Positions 49,137 to 59,456 of a DNA stretch of 64,000 bases are shown piece by piece. A program made the position numbers and the translations under genes. This stretch comes from Tatumella sp. JGM91 (GTDB lineage Bacteria > Pseudomonadota > Gammaproteobacteria > Enterobacterales > Enterobacteriaceae), in contig NZ_JAERJP010000017.1 of assembly GCF_018257575.1 (NCBI RefSeq), positions 1 to 64,000 on the forward strand, given 5' to 3'. Under the pieces are notes generated by a model. It was given only the letters and a program-made list of their open reading frames with translations, was not told where the DNA came from and searched no databases. Numbering within the stretch: the first letter of the stretch is position 1; the number at the start of each line of letters is the position of its first letter.

Positions 49137-50288
49137 TTATCCCACCAGCAGGTGATTAGCCGCCAGTAATTCCCGGCTGATATCACTCACCGATTTAGCC
49201 CCGGTCAGTGTCATCGCCACACGCATTTCATTCGCGATCAGCGTCAGCAGATTTTCCACACCCTGCTGCCCATGGGCAGCCAGTGCATAAATAAATGCCC
49301 GGCCCAGTAATACGGTATCTGCACCCAGTGCCAGCATCCGCACCACATCCAGACCGTTGCGGATACCACTGTCTGCCAGCAGGGTAAGATCACCTTTTAC
49401 TGCATCAGCAATTGCCGGCATTGCCCGTGCCGTCGATAAGACACCATCCAGTTGCCGGCCACCATGATTCGATACCACAATACCATCAGCACCAAAGCGG
49501 ACGGCATCTTTTGCATCTTCAGGATCCAGAATGCCTTTAATCACCATCGGACCGTCCCAGAAATCACGGATCCACTCCAGGTCTTTCCAGGAAATCGACG
49601 GATCAAAGTTTTTCGCCAGCCAGCCAATATAGTCTTCCAGTGCGGTCGGTTTCCCCAGGTAAGCCGATACATTACCGAGATCATGGGGCCTGCCAAGTAC
49701 ACCCACATCCCATGCCCAGCGAGGGTGCTGAACCGACTGTAAGTAACGCCGTGATGCTGCAAACGGCCCGCTCATTCCTGAATGAGCATCACGGTAACGT
49801 GCGCCGGGGGTGGGCATATCTACCGTAAAGACCAGGGTGGTACAGCCGGCTGCTTTTGCCCTTTCCAGTGCATTACGCATAAATCCGCGATCGCGCAGGA
49901 CATATAACTGGAACCACATTGGCCGGGACATCGCCGGCGCCACTTCTTCGATCGGACAAACAGAGACTGTCGACAAGGTAAAAGGTATTCCGGCGTCCGA
50001 AGCGGCTTTGGCTGCCTGTACTTCTCCGCGGCGGGCATACATTCCCGTCAGACCCACCGGCCCCAGAGCCACCGGCATTGATAATGTTTCGTTAAACAGC
50101 CGGGTTTCCAGACTCAGGGATGACATATTCCTTAAGACTCGCTGGCGTAAGGCGATTTGCGAAAGATCATCCGTATTGCGTTTCATTGTGTATTCGCTGT
50201 AAGCACCACCATCAATATAATGAAACAGAAAGGGCGGCAGACGTCGCTCAGCAGCGGCGCGGTAATCAGATGAAGCAGAAATAATCAT
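49137..50288 (-). CDS. lldD: L-lactate dehydrogenase (quinone) LldD
   Basis: LldD is the FMN-dependent, membrane-associated oxidase of L-lactate to pyruvate. The ATG at 50288 ([20 protein letters not shown]) gives 383 residues, slightly shorter than E. coli (396) because of a shortened C-terminus. The FMN-barrel motifs [12 protein letters not shown] near 107, [13 protein letters not shown] near 158 and the catalytic His in [10 protein letters not shown] near 275 are intact. It begins 2 bases after the lldR stop. The permease gene lldP, first in the E. coli operon, is not in this window. Confidence 0.95.
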   Translation of the reverse strand: MIISASSDYRAAAERRLPPFLFHYIDGGAYSEYTMKRNTDDLSQIALRQRVLRNMSSLSLETRLFNETLSMPVALGPVGLTGMYARRGEVQAAKAASDAGIPFTLSTVSVCPIEEVAPAMSRPMWFQLYVLRDRGFMRNALERAKAAGCTTLVFTVDMPTPGARYRDAHSGMSGPFAASRRYLQSVQHPRWAWDVGVLGRPHDLGNVSAYLGKPTALEDYIGWLAKNFDPSISWKDLEWIRDFWDGPMVIKGILDPEDAKDAVRFGADGIVVSNHGGRQLDGVLSTARAMPAIADAVKGDLTLLADSGIRNGLDVVRMLALGADTVLLGRAFIYALAAHGQQGVENLLTLIANEMRVAMTLTGAKSVSDISRELLAANHLLVG

Positions 50289-50290
50289 GA

Positions 50291-51070
50291 TCAATTCTCT
50301 GGGCTTTGCGGAAGATCGTCAGGCAAACGAATGATTCTGAGTTGTCTGGCATAGTCTTCATCGAGTTGCTGGGTGGTTTTATGCACGAAACTAAGGTGAC
50401 AGTTAGCGGCATTCTTTGCCGCTGCAGCATCGCCTGACAGGATAGCCTGCAGCAGCTGATAGTGTTGTCCGCACAACTGCTCAACAATATCCTGCCTGGC
50501 AAACATTTGCTGGCGGCTCTGTAACACCGAACTGTGTAATAAATCGAACAGTCCGCGCATAGTCTGTAACAACACCGCGTTATGAGACGCTTCTGCAATC
50601 ATCAGATGAAACCGTGCATCCGCCTGAGCGACCAGACTGGCATCACTGCCGGCCTGTAACTCACTCATGGCATCAAAACAGTATTGCAGGCGCTGCTTAT
50701 CTTCTGCTGTCGCCCGCAGCGCGGCATGCCATGCCGTTCCGCCTTCCAGCGCATGTCTGGCCTCGAGAATATCCAGACGGTATTCCGGGTCATCTCTCAG
50801 TAATGCTTTCAGAGGCTCGACAATCACCCGTTCAGACCAGGGGGTGATTTGCTTGCGGATAAAGGTGCCACCGCCGCGCTGAGTACAGACAATCCCGGCA
50901 CTATTCAGTTTTTGCAGCGCTTCCCGTACAGATGCGCGGGAAACCTGCAAATCACTGGCCAGCTGACGTTCAGAAGGTAGCCGCATCCCTGCCTGCAGCG
51001 ACTGCTGTTTAATCAATAGCTGCAGGCGATTCACCAGCATATCAGTGAGTTTTTCTGGCGATTTATTCAT
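50291..51070 (-). CDS. lldR: GntR/FadR-family regulator LldR
   Basis: LldR controls L-lactate use. The 259 residues match E. coli (258). The N-terminal winged helix ([25 protein letters not shown] near 31, then RGGGTFIR) is followed by an FCD effector domain with [21 protein letters not shown] near 100 and [11 protein letters not shown] near 150. It is coupled to lldD. An operator-like palindrome TGGTCTGACCA lies 178 bases upstream of its start. Confidence 0.93.
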   Translation of the reverse strand: MNKSPEKLTDMLVNRLQLLIKQQSLQAGMRLPSERQLASDLQVSRASVREALQKLNSAGIVCTQRGGGTFIRKQITPWSERVIVEPLKALLRDDPEYRLDILEARHALEGGTAWHAALRATAEDKQRLQYCFDAMSELQAGSDASLVAQADARFHLMIAEASHNAVLLQTMRGLFDLLHSSVLQSRQQMFARQDIVEQLCGQHYQLLQAILSGDAAAAKNAANCHLSFVHKTTQQLDEDYARQLRIIRLPDDLPQSPEN

Positions 51071-51339
51071 TAGCTCCTCCTGAATAGATCAGGCTGCCGG
51101 TCAGTCTGTAGATAAGTGTTCTGCTGATGTTAACGCAGTGTTGTCAGCGGTATCCTAACGACCGGGTAAAACGTTTGTTAAGTATATTCAGCACAGATCA
51201 CAGACTTCATATGAGTTTTGTGAATGATATTACTTTTCCCGACAAACTGGTCTGACCAAAATAGTCTGAACTGGCAGAAACTGTGAGCCGTTATTAATAC
51301 GCTATCTGCCCCGGAGCATCGCCTGAGCGCAGAGTGATA
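51071..51339. promoter_or_regulatory. lldR upstream region
   Basis: This spacer of about 270 bases holds the lldRD promoter and the palindromic operator at 51248-51258. The GGAGG of lldR (51075-51079) is at its left end. No lldP or other gene is present. Confidence 0.5.
51248..51258. promoter_or_regulatory. Operator-like palindrome TGGTCTGACCA
   Basis: This 11-base near-perfect palindrome is the classic binding pattern of FadR-subfamily GntR regulators (LldR, PdhR, FadR). Upstream of lldR, self-control by LldR is the simplest reading. I see only one full site; E. coli lldPRD has two. Confidence 0.65.
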
Positions 51340-51342
51340 ACC

Positions 51343-51378
51343 AAAAAAAAGGCCCCGACCTGTGGTCAGAGCCTTTTC
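51343..51378 (-). terminator. Terminator of adhP
   Basis: The arms 51349-51360 and 51364-51376 (GGCCCCGACC with GGTCAGAGCC, one small internal mismatch) have loop TGT. On the - strand eight T residues follow (51342-51349). Confidence 0.85.
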
Positions 51379-51407
51379 CGGTGCCTGACACCGCTTACGG
51401 ATTACCC

Positions 51408-52427
51408 TTAATGCTGGTGCGAACAGAAATCAATCACCATCCGGCCTTTGATTTTCCCGTTCTCCATTTCGTGGAAAATAGTATTTATATCTTCAACCTG
51501 ACGCTTTTCGACTTTCGGTACTACTTTCCCCTCAGCGGCAAACTGGAAGGCTTCCGCCAGATCACCACGGGTACCGACCAGTGACCCGACAACTTCGATA
51601 CCGTCCAGAACCAGACGGGGAATATCCAGACTCATAGCTTCCGGCGGCAGACCGACAGCAACCACACGGCCACCGGCGCGGACGCAGTATACTGCTGAGT
51701 TAAACGCCGATTTTGCTACCGCAGTGACTACCGCCGCATGAGCGCCGCCGAACTTTTCCTGCATCACTTTGGCAGCATCATCTTTCAGAGGGTTGATGGT
51801 CAGGTCTGCCCCCATTTCACGGGCAAACTCCAGTTGTGCTTCATTGACATCAATCGCCACGACTTTGGCATTGAATACATTTTTTGCATACTGTAATGCC
51901 AGATTACCCAGCCCGCCCAGGCCATAAATCGCAATCCACTGTCCGGGACGAATTTTAGACACTTTCACTGCTTTATAAGTCGTAACCCCGGCACAGGTAA
52001 TACTGCTGGCGGCCGCCGGGTCAAGGCCTTCCGGTACTTTCACCGCATAATCTGCCACCACAATGCACTCTTCGGCCATACCGCCATCCACGCTGTAACC
52101 GGCATTTTTTACGCTGCGACACAGAGTCTCATTACCACTGTCACAGTATTCACAGTGGCCGCAGCCCTGGAAAAACCAGGCGACGCTGGCCCGGTCACCG
52201 GGTTTAAGCGAGGTTACACCCGGACCAATCTGTTTAACAATCCCGATACCTTCATGACCGAGGATAACCCCGGTTTTATCGCCAAAATCACCATTTTTAA
52301 CGTGGAGGTCCGTATGACACACACCGCAATACTCCATCTGCAGCAGCGCTTCGCCATGCTCCAGGGGACGTAACTTTTTATCAACAATTTCAACACTATG
52401 ATCTTTAGTAACGACTGCTGCTTTCAT
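51408..52427 (-). CDS. adhP: Zinc-dependent alcohol dehydrogenase AdhP
   Basis: AdhP oxidises primary alcohols to aldehydes with NAD+ (or the reverse). The ATG at 52427 ([16 protein letters not shown]), after AGGAG, gives 339 residues (336 in E. coli). The catalytic zinc site is GVCHTD near 36 and GHEGIG near 58; the structural zinc site is [15 protein letters not shown] near 91. The nucleotide fold GLGGLGN is near 171. It is followed by a strong terminator and divergent from the nitroreductase-like gene. Confidence 0.95.
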   Translation of the reverse strand: MKAAVVTKDHSVEIVDKKLRPLEHGEALLQMEYCGVCHTDLHVKNGDFGDKTGVILGHEGIGIVKQIGPGVTSLKPGDRASVAWFFQGCGHCEYCDSGNETLCRSVKNAGYSVDGGMAEECIVVADYAVKVPEGLDPAAASSITCAGVTTYKAVKVSKIRPGQWIAIYGLGGLGNLALQYAKNVFNAKVVAIDVNEAQLEFAREMGADLTINPLKDDAAKVMQEKFGGAHAAVVTAVAKSAFNSAVYCVRAGGRVVAVGLPPEAMSLDIPRLVLDGIEVVGSLVGTRGDLAEAFQFAAEGKVVPKVEKRQVEDINTIFHEMENGKIKGRMVIDFCSHQH

Positions 52428-52739
52428 AATGGAACTCCTGTTAAAAGGGTAAAAAGACCACGTAATATCTGCTGGCCACAAGGTTAACTGACCTGCTGCA
52501 GATAAGCCTTGATTCGCATCACGTAAAGGTTAATTAAATTGATCCTTTGAACGGAATCTGCGCTAACAGTATAGCTAAACTAATGGCTCCCCTGACATTT
52601 AATGCTATTCGCCGGGTTTATTACTTAAGATAAACAGGTAGAGCTACCGGCAATGAGCTATCCTGTGTTCCGACAGCTTATATCCTCACCACTCCCGGAA
52701 CTGATACCGGAATGGTTATCCCAAGAGTAAGGAGATCAT
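52428..52739. promoter_or_regulatory. Divergent promoter region of adhP and the nitroreductase gene
   Basis: These 312 bases are AT-rich in the middle (TTAATTAAATTGATCC near 52532-52545). AAGGAGATCAT before 52740 is a strong ribosome site for the right-hand gene. No further gene or confident operator is visible. Confidence 0.4.
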
Positions 52740-53339
52740 ATGTCACAAGGTTTCAATGCACTGGCTGAAAAACGCAGAACTATTTATGCACTGGGTCCGG
52801 CACTGCCACTGGCAGAAGATGATGTTATTGCCCTGATTCAGACAGCAATCAGAAATTCACCGTCTGCGTTTAATTCCCAGAGTTCGCGGGCCCTGATTCT
52901 GCTCGGTGAACAACACAAACATTTCTGGTCCCTGACCAAAGAACAGCTGAGAAAACGTGTTCCTGCGGATGCATTTGCAGCGACCGATAAAAAAATTGAT
53001 AGTTTTGCCGCTGCGGCAGGCTCAGTACTGTTTTTTGAAGACCAGCAGGTGGTTAGCGAATTACAACAGCAGTTTGCGGCATATGCGGATAACTTCCCAG
53101 TCTGGTCAGAACAGAGCAGTGGTATTGCCCAGTATGCCGTCTGGCTGGCTCTGGCCGAAAAAGGTATCGGGGCAAATCTACAGCACTACAATCCGCTGGT
53201 AGATGACGATGTCCGGCAGACCTGGAATATACCGGCATCCTGGACATTGCGTGCTCAGATGAACTTCGGCTCGGTGGAAGCGCCTGCGGGTGAAAAAGGC
53301 TATATTGACGATAAGCAGCGTTTTATTGTTGCCCGTTAA
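52740..53339 (+). CDS. Nitroreductase family protein (Frm2/Hbn1-like)
   Basis: This is a predicted FMN enzyme of the nitroreductase superfamily. The 199 residues start MSQGFNALAEKRRTIYALG, with the FMN-phosphate pattern EKRRTIY and NSPSAFNSQSSRALILLG near 39-56, and IAQYAVWLALAEKGIGANLQHYNPLVDD near 128, as in the yeast Frm2-like group rather than NfsB. Natural substrates are uncertain; the group acts on nitroaromatics and possibly lipid signals. It is convergent with the PLP-enzyme gene. Confidence 0.85.
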   Translation: MSQGFNALAEKRRTIYALGPALPLAEDDVIALIQTAIRNSPSAFNSQSSRALILLGEQHKHFWSLTKEQLRKRVPADAFAATDKKIDSFAAAAGSVLFFEDQQVVSELQQQFAAYADNFPVWSEQSSGIAQYAVWLALAEKGIGANLQHYNPLVDDDVRQTWNIPASWTLRAQMNFGSVEAPAGEKGYIDDKQRFIVAR

Positions 53340-53390
53340 TACACTCTGATCTCAGGGCCGGTCACAATAACCGGCCCTGATTTTTTCGAC

Positions 53391-54683
53391 TCAGTCAGAC
53401 GTCAGAGCATCCAGCGCCTGCTGCAAATCGGCGATTAAATCCGCCGGATGCTCAATACCAATCGACACCCGTACAGTGGTATCGTAAATAGCAAAAGCTT
53501 CACGGGTTTCCCGGGCAACACCTGAGTGGGTAGTAGTGGCCGGATGACTGGCCAGAGACTCGGTCCCTCCCAGACTGACCGCCAGACGGAAAATCTGCAG
53601 GTGATTCAGAAAACGGAATGCCTCTTCCCGGCCATGACCGACATCAAACGAGAAGGTTGAGCCCGCCCCCTGACATTGCTCAGCAAACAGTTTACCTTCA
53701 GCGGTGGTGGCGTCTTTAAAGGGCAAATAATTCACTGCGGTAATTTTCGGGTGCTGTTGCAGGAATTCAGCTACCTGTTGCGCATTATTATTGGCTTTTT
53801 CCATGCGTAACTGCAGTGTTTCCAGTGAGCGGCCCAGCATCCAGCAGGAGTGCGGATCCAGCTGAGTACCAATCGCGCTGCGCATCTGGCGGATGGGTGC
53901 CATCAGTGCCCGGCTGCCCATCGCGGCACCGGCCACCAGATCCGAATGACCTCCGACATATTTCGTCAGGGAATAAACGCTGATATCTGCACCCAGCGCC
54001 AGAGGGCGCTGGAAGACCGGGCCCAGTAGCGTATTGTCACACACCACCACTGGCCGGAAACCCTGTAATGTTTCCAGCTCATCCGCCAGTTTCGCCAGTA
54101 AGCGAACATCCGCCAGTGAATTGGTCGGATTAGCCGGTGTTTCGGCAAAAATCACGCTGATACGGCCACCGGTCGCCGCCTGCATGGCAGATAACAGCAT
54201 CTGCGGATAATCCAGCGAGTTGCTCAGCGGACTGCTGCTGATCCCCAGACCTGCCAGTGTTTTATTAAACAGAGTTTCAGTACCACCGTATAACGGCTGA
54301 GTTTTTAAGACCACATCCCCCGGCTGACACAGAGTCAGCAGTACCGAGCTTATTGCCGACATCCCCGACGAAAAAAGAGCACAGCGCTCCGCGCCTTCAT
54401 ACAGGGCCAGCCGGTCTTCTGCGATTTCACTGTTCGGGTGATTAAACCTGGAATAGACCAGCCCTTCCCTGCTGCCTTCAGGCGCGGGCTTACGACCACT
54501 GGCGACATCAAAGAATGCCTGCCCTTCTTCTGCTGTACGGAAAATAAATGTGGACGTCAGAAACACCGGGGGTTTCACCGCCCCCTCGGATAACATCGGA
54601 TCATAGCCGTAGCTGGTCATTAATGTTTCCGGGTGGAGCTGATGTTCACCCTGGCGGGTTTTTAATGTTTTACCGTCACTCAT
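53391..54683 (-). CDS. Cystathionine gamma-synthase family PLP enzyme
   Basis: This is a PLP-dependent enzyme of the Cys/Met metabolism group. The 430 residues contain TSTFIFRTAEEGQAFFD near 43, YSRFNHPNSEIAEDRLALYEGAE near 77, SSGMSAISSVLLTL near 104, NPTNSLADVRLLAKLAD near 186, and the PLP-binding Lys in YSLTKYVGGHSD near 240. A homologue of MetB, MegL or an O-acetylhomoserine sulfhydrylase is possible; sequence alone does not decide. It is longer than E. coli MetB (386). Confidence 0.85.
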   Translation of the reverse strand: MSDGKTLKTRQGEHQLHPETLMTSYGYDPMLSEGAVKPPVFLTSTFIFRTAEEGQAFFDVASGRKPAPEGSREGLVYSRFNHPNSEIAEDRLALYEGAERCALFSSGMSAISSVLLTLCQPGDVVLKTQPLYGGTETLFNKTLAGLGISSSPLSNSLDYPQMLLSAMQAATGGRISVIFAETPANPTNSLADVRLLAKLADELETLQGFRPVVVCDNTLLGPVFQRPLALGADISVYSLTKYVGGHSDLVAGAAMGSRALMAPIRQMRSAIGTQLDPHSCWMLGRSLETLQLRMEKANNNAQQVAEFLQQHPKITAVNYLPFKDATTAEGKLFAEQCQGAGSTFSFDVGHGREEAFRFLNHLQIFRLAVSLGGTESLASHPATTTHSGVARETREAFAIYDTTVRVSIGIEHPADLIADLQQALDALTSD

Positions 54684-54880
54684 AGACCGTTCCTGTAATC
54701 GTTGTCCCCATCACCTGCGGTGGCGGGTGACGGGCCGTGCAGGTGAGTTACCTGATTTCACGGCAGTTATTGCTATATTATAACACTCTGTCATGGCACC
54801 TGGCCTGATTGATAGCAAAAATTGAACGATTAAATAACACTGAACAGTTGTGATTGCTGGTCACAGAATAATGAATAAAA
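54684..54880. promoter_or_regulatory. Upstream region of the PLP-enzyme gene
   Basis: This spacer of about 200 bases carries the promoter of the PLP enzyme on the - strand (TATAAT-like ATTATAACAC near 54777-54786). It ends at the rplS terminator. No methionine or cysteine operator is evident. Confidence 0.35.
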
Positions 54881-54910
54881 AAAAAGGGGCTGACCATTGG
54901 TCAACCCCTT
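54880..54910 (-). terminator. Terminator of the rpsP-rimM-trmD-rplS operon
   Basis: AAGGGGCTGACC pairs with GGTCAACCCCTT (54884-54910) around a short loop. On the - strand a run of ten or so T residues follows. It lies 39 bases after the rplS stop. Confidence 0.92.
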
Positions 54911-54948
54911 GTTCTCTATTAACTTTCAGATGTCGCGTTAGCGATACC

Positions 54949-55338
<390 letters not shown>

Positions 55339-56103
55339 CTATTCTTCCGTATCATCATGTTGCTGCTGCTGATTTTCATGACGAAATTCACGCAGCAATT
55401 TAGCTTGCTCTTCAGTCAGAGCCAGGTTTTCCAGAAGTTCAGGTCTTCTCAGCCAGGTGCGACCCAGCGACTGTTTCATGCGCCAGCGGCGAATTTCAGC
55501 ATGGTTGCCCGACAGTAAAACCGGCGGAACCTCCACACCCTCTAACACTTCAGGCCGGGTATAATGCGGACAATCCAGCAATCCTTCAGAAAACGAATCT
55601 TCGTCAGCCGATGCCTGTTTTCCCAGTACTCCCGGAATAAACCGGGCCACCGAGTCAATCATCGTCATTGCCGGCAGTTCCCCGCCACTGAGCACATAAT
55701 CACCGATTGACCATTCTTCATCAATTTCGGCGTCTATTACCCGCTCATCAATACCTTCGTAACGACCACAGACCAGAATTAATTTCTGATCCGTCGCTAG
55801 TTCGCAAACCCCCTGTTGGTCAAGTTTGCGCCCCTGAGGTGACAGGTAAATTACCTTAGCGCCCTCACCTGCCGCTGCTTTGGCTGCATGGATAGCATCC
55901 CGTAAGGGTTGTACCATCATCAGCATTCCCGGCCCGCCACCGTAGGGGCGGTCGTCGACAGTACGATGCCTGTCATGTGTGAAGTCTCTGGGACTCCAGC
56001 ACTGAATACTGAGCAGACCATTTTTGACAGCCCGGCCAGTTACCCCGTAATCGGTAATCGCACGAAACATCTCTGGAAACAGGCTAATCACACCAATCCA
56101 CAT
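55339..56103 (-). CDS. trmD: tRNA (guanine-N1)-methyltransferase TrmD
   Basis: TrmD methylates G37 of tRNAs with SAM, preventing frameshifts. The ATG at 56103 ([20 protein letters not shown]) gives 254 residues (255 in E. coli). The trefoil-knot SAM site includes [11 protein letters not shown] near 86, [13 protein letters not shown] near 109 and [11 protein letters not shown] near 132. It lies 35 bases after rimM. Confidence 0.97.
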   Translation of the reverse strand: MWIGVISLFPEMFRAITDYGVTGRAVKNGLLSIQCWSPRDFTHDRHRTVDDRPYGGGPGMLMMVQPLRDAIHAAKAAAGEGAKVIYLSPQGRKLDQQGVCELATDQKLILVCGRYEGIDERVIDAEIDEEWSIGDYVLSGGELPAMTMIDSVARFIPGVLGKQASADEDSFSEGLLDCPHYTRPEVLEGVEVPPVLLSGNHAEIRRWRMKQSLGRTWLRRPELLENLALTEEQAKLLREFRHENQQQQHDDTEE

Positions 56104-56138
56104 AGCGTTCGCCGTTGGGTTACCGTTATCTCCGGAGA

Positions 56139-56693
56139 TCAAAAACCAGGATCCCAGTCTACTTCAATTGTGCCAGTAGTGAGATCGACTTTCCTGATAA
56201 CCTGTTCATAAAGAAACGGAATTAACCGCTCTTTCGCGCCAAAAGCATCTTTCAGATTTGCCTTTACGACTAACACGTCGTTCGATCCGGTTTCCATCAT
56301 ATCAATGACTTTTCCCATTTCGTAACCGTCAACGGTCATTACCTGGCAACCAATCAGGTCTTTCCAGTAATAATCACCGTCTTCCAGCGCGGGCAACTGC
56401 GTGGCATCAACCAGTATTTCACAATTGGTTAATTGCGCCGCCGCATCACGATCATCAATGCCTTTGACTTTGATAATCATGTCCTGATTATGATTTTTCC
56501 AGCCTTCCAGCTCAATCTGCTGCCATTTACCGGCACGCTGAATAAACCATGGCTGGTAATCAAAAATGCGATCAGCATCTTCGGTGGAAGAAAACACCTT
56601 GAGCCAACCACGAATACCGTAGGCCGCTCCCATTTTTCCTAAAATAAGGGAATTAATCGGAGGTTGCGCGGTAGATTTTCCGGTCATGCTCAT
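56139..56693 (-). CDS. rimM: Ribosome maturation factor RimM
   Basis: RimM binds S19 and assists 30S head assembly. The ATG at 56693 ([15 protein letters not shown]) has GGTGG 6 bases before it and gives 184 residues (182 in E. coli); a GTG three codons upstream is less likely. It shows [22 protein letters not shown] near 22, the PRC-barrel [12 protein letters not shown], and the C-terminal EVDWDPGF. It follows rpsP closely. Confidence 0.96.
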   Translation of the reverse strand: MSMTGKSTAQPPINSLILGKMGAAYGIRGWLKVFSSTEDADRIFDYQPWFIQRAGKWQQIELEGWKNHNQDMIIKVKGIDDRDAAAQLTNCEILVDATQLPALEDGDYYWKDLIGCQVMTVDGYEMGKVIDMMETGSNDVLVVKANLKDAFGAKERLIPFLYEQVIRKVDLTTGTIEVDWDPGF

Positions 56694-56711
56694 GTTCGCC
56701 ACCGTGACAGA

Positions 56712-56960
56712 TTAAGCTGCTTTTTTTGCTTCTTTAACCAGCGCGTTAACGCGGTCAGAAACTGTGGCACCTAAGCCAACCCAATGTTCGATGCGGTCCA
56801 GATCCAGACGCACTGCTTCGGCCTGACCAGAAGCAACCGGGTTGAAGAAGCCAACACGCTCAATGAAACGACCATTACGCGCATTACGGCTGTCAGTAAC
56901 GACAACCTGATAGAACGGACGCTTTTTAGCGCCGTGACGAGCCAAACGAATTGTTACCAT
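56712..56960 (-). CDS. rpsP: 30S ribosomal protein S16
   Basis: S16 is an early-assembly 30S protein. The ATG at 56960 ([18 protein letters not shown]), after AGAGGATGTT, gives 82 residues as in E. coli. It heads the rpsP-rimM-trmD-rplS operon. A GC-rich hairpin in its leader (56984-57017) may end ffh transcripts or attenuate the operon. Confidence 0.97.
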   Translation of the reverse strand: MVTIRLARHGAKKRPFYQVVVTDSRNARNGRFIERVGFFNPVASGQAEAVRLDLDRIEHWVGLGATVSDRVNALVKEAKKAA

Positions 56961-56974
56961 AACATCCTCTTTAG

Positions 56975-57017
56975 TTAATAAAACACCCGGACCCCAGCGA
57001 GGGGCGGGGCCCGGGTG
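56975..57017 (-). terminator. Hairpin between ffh and rpsP
   Basis: CACCCGGACCCC (56984-56995) and GGGGCCCGGGTG (57006-57017) pair with one mismatch. On the - strand GTTTTATT follows. Being 24 bases before the rpsP ATG, it can act as the ffh terminator and as an attenuator in the rpsP leader. Confidence 0.75.
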
Positions 57018-57104
57018 CAATATAAAAAGCCCGAAAATTTTACTCGTTTTGGAGTAAAAAGCAACCTGTAAGTCAATTACAGTTCGGACTTTTACTTTTC
57101 CGGC

Positions 57105-58466
57105 TTAACGGCCGGGAAATCCTGGCGGCATCATACCTTTCATGCCACGCATCATTTTGGCCATGCCGCCTTTCTTCATTTTCTTCATCATTCGCTGCAT
57201 ATCATCAAACTGTTTCAGCAAACGGTTAACATCCTGTACCTGCAGACCACACCCCGTGGCAATACGACGTTTACGTGATCCTTTAATAATTTCCGGCTTT
57301 TCGCGCTCTTTTCGCGTCATGGAATTGATAATGGCTTCCATACGTACCAGCACTTTATCGTCCATCTGCGATTTCACATTATCCGGCAACTGGCCCATAC
57401 CCGGCAGTTTCCCCATCAGGCTGGCCATGCCGCCCATATTGCGCATTTGCTTTAACTGCTGCAGGAAGTCATTCAGATCAAAGCCATCGCCGGTCTTCAG
57501 TTTTTTGGCCAGTTTTTCGGCCTGATCGCGGTCAACCTTACTTTCGATATCCTCAATCAGCGACAGCATATCGCCCATACCGAGGATCCGCGAAGCAATA
57601 CGGTCCGGGTAAAATGCTTCCAGTGCCTCGGTTTTTTCGCCCATCCCCATAAACTTAATCGGCTTACCGGTAATGTGACGAATGGACAAGGCAGCACCGC
57701 CACGCGCATCACCATCCACCTTGGTCAGAATGACCCCGGTCAACGGCAGGGCTTCATTAAAGGCTTTGGCGGTATTGGCCGCATCCTGCCCCGTCATTGC
57801 ATCCACAACAAACAGGGTTTCTACCGGGTTAATCGCGGCATGTACCTGCTTAATCTCGTCCATCATCGCTTCGTCGACATGCAGACGACCGGCGGTATCT
57901 ACCAGCAGCACATCATAAAACTTCAGACGGGCCTCATTTAATGCATGAGTGACGATATCGACAGGTTGCTGTGTGACATCTGAAGGACAGAAATCAACAC
58001 CTACCTGTTCAGCCAGGGTTTCCAGCTGTTTAATTGCCGCCGGACGATAGACGTCGGCAGAAACCACTAATACTTTTTTCTTGTGCTTTTCTTTGAGAAA
58101 TTTGCCTAACTTCCCGACACTGGTCGTTTTACCGGCACCCTGCAGACCCGCCATTAACACCACGGCCGGAGGCTGAGCTGCCAGGTTAAGGGTGTTATTT
58201 TCAGCACCCATTGCCGCGATCAGTTCATCACGGACAATTTTGATAAATTCCTGGCCCGGGGTCAGGCTTTTATTAACATCATGCCCGACTGCGCTTTCTT
58301 TCACCCGCGCGATAAATTCACGGACGACGGGTAAAGCAACGTCAGCTTCCAGTAACGCCATACGTACTTCACGCAGAGTGTCTTTAATATTGTCTTCTGT
58401 CAGCCTTCCGCGGCCGCTGATATTGCGCAGTGTTTGCGACAAACGATCGGTTAAATTATCAAACAT
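57105..58466 (-). CDS. ffh: Signal recognition particle GTPase Ffh
   Basis: Ffh is the protein part of the signal recognition particle; with 4.5S RNA it targets nascent membrane proteins to FtsY. The 453 residues equal the E. coli length. The N domain, a G domain with GLQGAGKTTSVGKLG near 105, DTAGRLHVDEAMMDE near 190 and TKVDGDARGGAALS near 248, and a Met-rich M domain ending MKGMMPPGFPG are complete. It is divergent from ypjD. Confidence 0.98.
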   Translation of the reverse strand: MFDNLTDRLSQTLRNISGRGRLTEDNIKDTLREVRMALLEADVALPVVREFIARVKESAVGHDVNKSLTPGQEFIKIVRDELIAAMGAENNTLNLAAQPPAVVLMAGLQGAGKTTSVGKLGKFLKEKHKKKVLVVSADVYRPAAIKQLETLAEQVGVDFCPSDVTQQPVDIVTHALNEARLKFYDVLLVDTAGRLHVDEAMMDEIKQVHAAINPVETLFVVDAMTGQDAANTAKAFNEALPLTGVILTKVDGDARGGAALSIRHITGKPIKFMGMGEKTEALEAFYPDRIASRILGMGDMLSLIEDIESKVDRDQAEKLAKKLKTGDGFDLNDFLQQLKQMRNMGGMASLMGKLPGMGQLPDNVKSQMDDKVLVRMEAIINSMTRKEREKPEIIKGSRKRRIATGCGLQVQDVNRLLKQFDDMQRMMKKMKKGGMAKMMRGMKGMMPPGFPGR

Positions 58467-58638
58467 TACCTTTCACTCAGAAAATATTGCGAAGCCGCCT
58501 CGGCGACATTTTCCTCGCAGTATAACATGAAGCGTTGCCGATCTCTGCAATTGACCTTCAGATCGTTTGGCGCAAGTCGCGGCTAACGCTATACTGCCTG
58601 TCTGAACCCTATATGATGACGAATACGATACCCTATAT

Positions 58639-59430
58639 ATGTCAGTTTTTGCGATTGTGGCACTCCTTGCCTATTCACTGAGTCTTGCTTTGATCATCCC
58701 GAGCCTGCTGACACGCAGCAGCGGCTGGCGGCGGCTGGCGATGCTATCGGCGGTTGTGGCACTGATTTGCCATGGTGTCGCGGTTGAGCAACGAATTTTT
58801 ATTCTGAATGCAGAACAAAACTTTAGTTTGCTGAATATCGGTTCACTGGTCAGCCTGATGATCTGTGCGGTGATGACCATCGTTGCCTCACGGAATCGCG
58901 GCTGGCTGCTGCTGCCTTTTGTGTACAGTTTCGCCCTGATTAATCTGGCATTTGCCACCTTTGTCCCCAATGCCTTTCTTACCCACCTTGAAACCACCCC
59001 GGGCATTATGCTGCATATCGGGCTGGCATTATTTGCTTATGCAACGCTAATCATCGCGGCGTTATATGCATTACAGTTGGCGTGGATCGACTACCAGCTG
59101 AAAAATAAAAAGCTGGCATTCAGCCATGATATGCCGCCGCTGATGGTGATAGAGCGTAAGATGTTCCATATTACCCAGGTGGGGGTGGTGCTGCTGACGC
59201 TGGTCCTGTGCAGTGGCCTATTTTATATGCGTGACCTGTTCTCTGCGGAAAACATCGATAAAGCGGTGCTTTCTCTGCTCGCGTGGTTTGTCTATATCGT
59301 CCTGTTATGGGGCCATTATCATGAAGGCTGGCGCGGTCGCCGCGTGGTATGGTTTAACTGCAGCGGCGCTGTGCTGCTGACCATGGCCTATTTTGGCAGC
59401 CGGATCCTTCAGCACCTGCTAACCCGTTAA
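58639..59430 (+). CDS. ypjD: Cytochrome c assembly-type membrane protein YpjD
   Basis: YpjD is an inner-membrane protein of the CcmC/CcsA-like (Cytochrom_C_asm) family, with no proven function. The 263 residues equal the E. coli length. It has about eight membrane segments, and LLWGHYHEGWRGRRVVWFNC near 231 resembles the heme-handling region of the family. It is next to ffh on one side and corB on the other, as in E. coli. Confidence 0.93.
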   Translation: MSVFAIVALLAYSLSLALIIPSLLTRSSGWRRLAMLSAVVALICHGVAVEQRIFILNAEQNFSLLNIGSLVSLMICAVMTIVASRNRGWLLLPFVYSFALINLAFATFVPNAFLTHLETTPGIMLHIGLALFAYATLIIAALYALQLAWIDYQLKNKKLAFSHDMPPLMVIERKMFHITQVGVVLLTLVLCSGLFYMRDLFSAENIDKAVLSLLAWFVYIVLLWGHYHEGWRGRRVVWFNCSGAVLLTMAYFGSRILQHLLTR

Positions 59431-59456
59431 TTTATTAAAATAAAGGAAATATCGCG

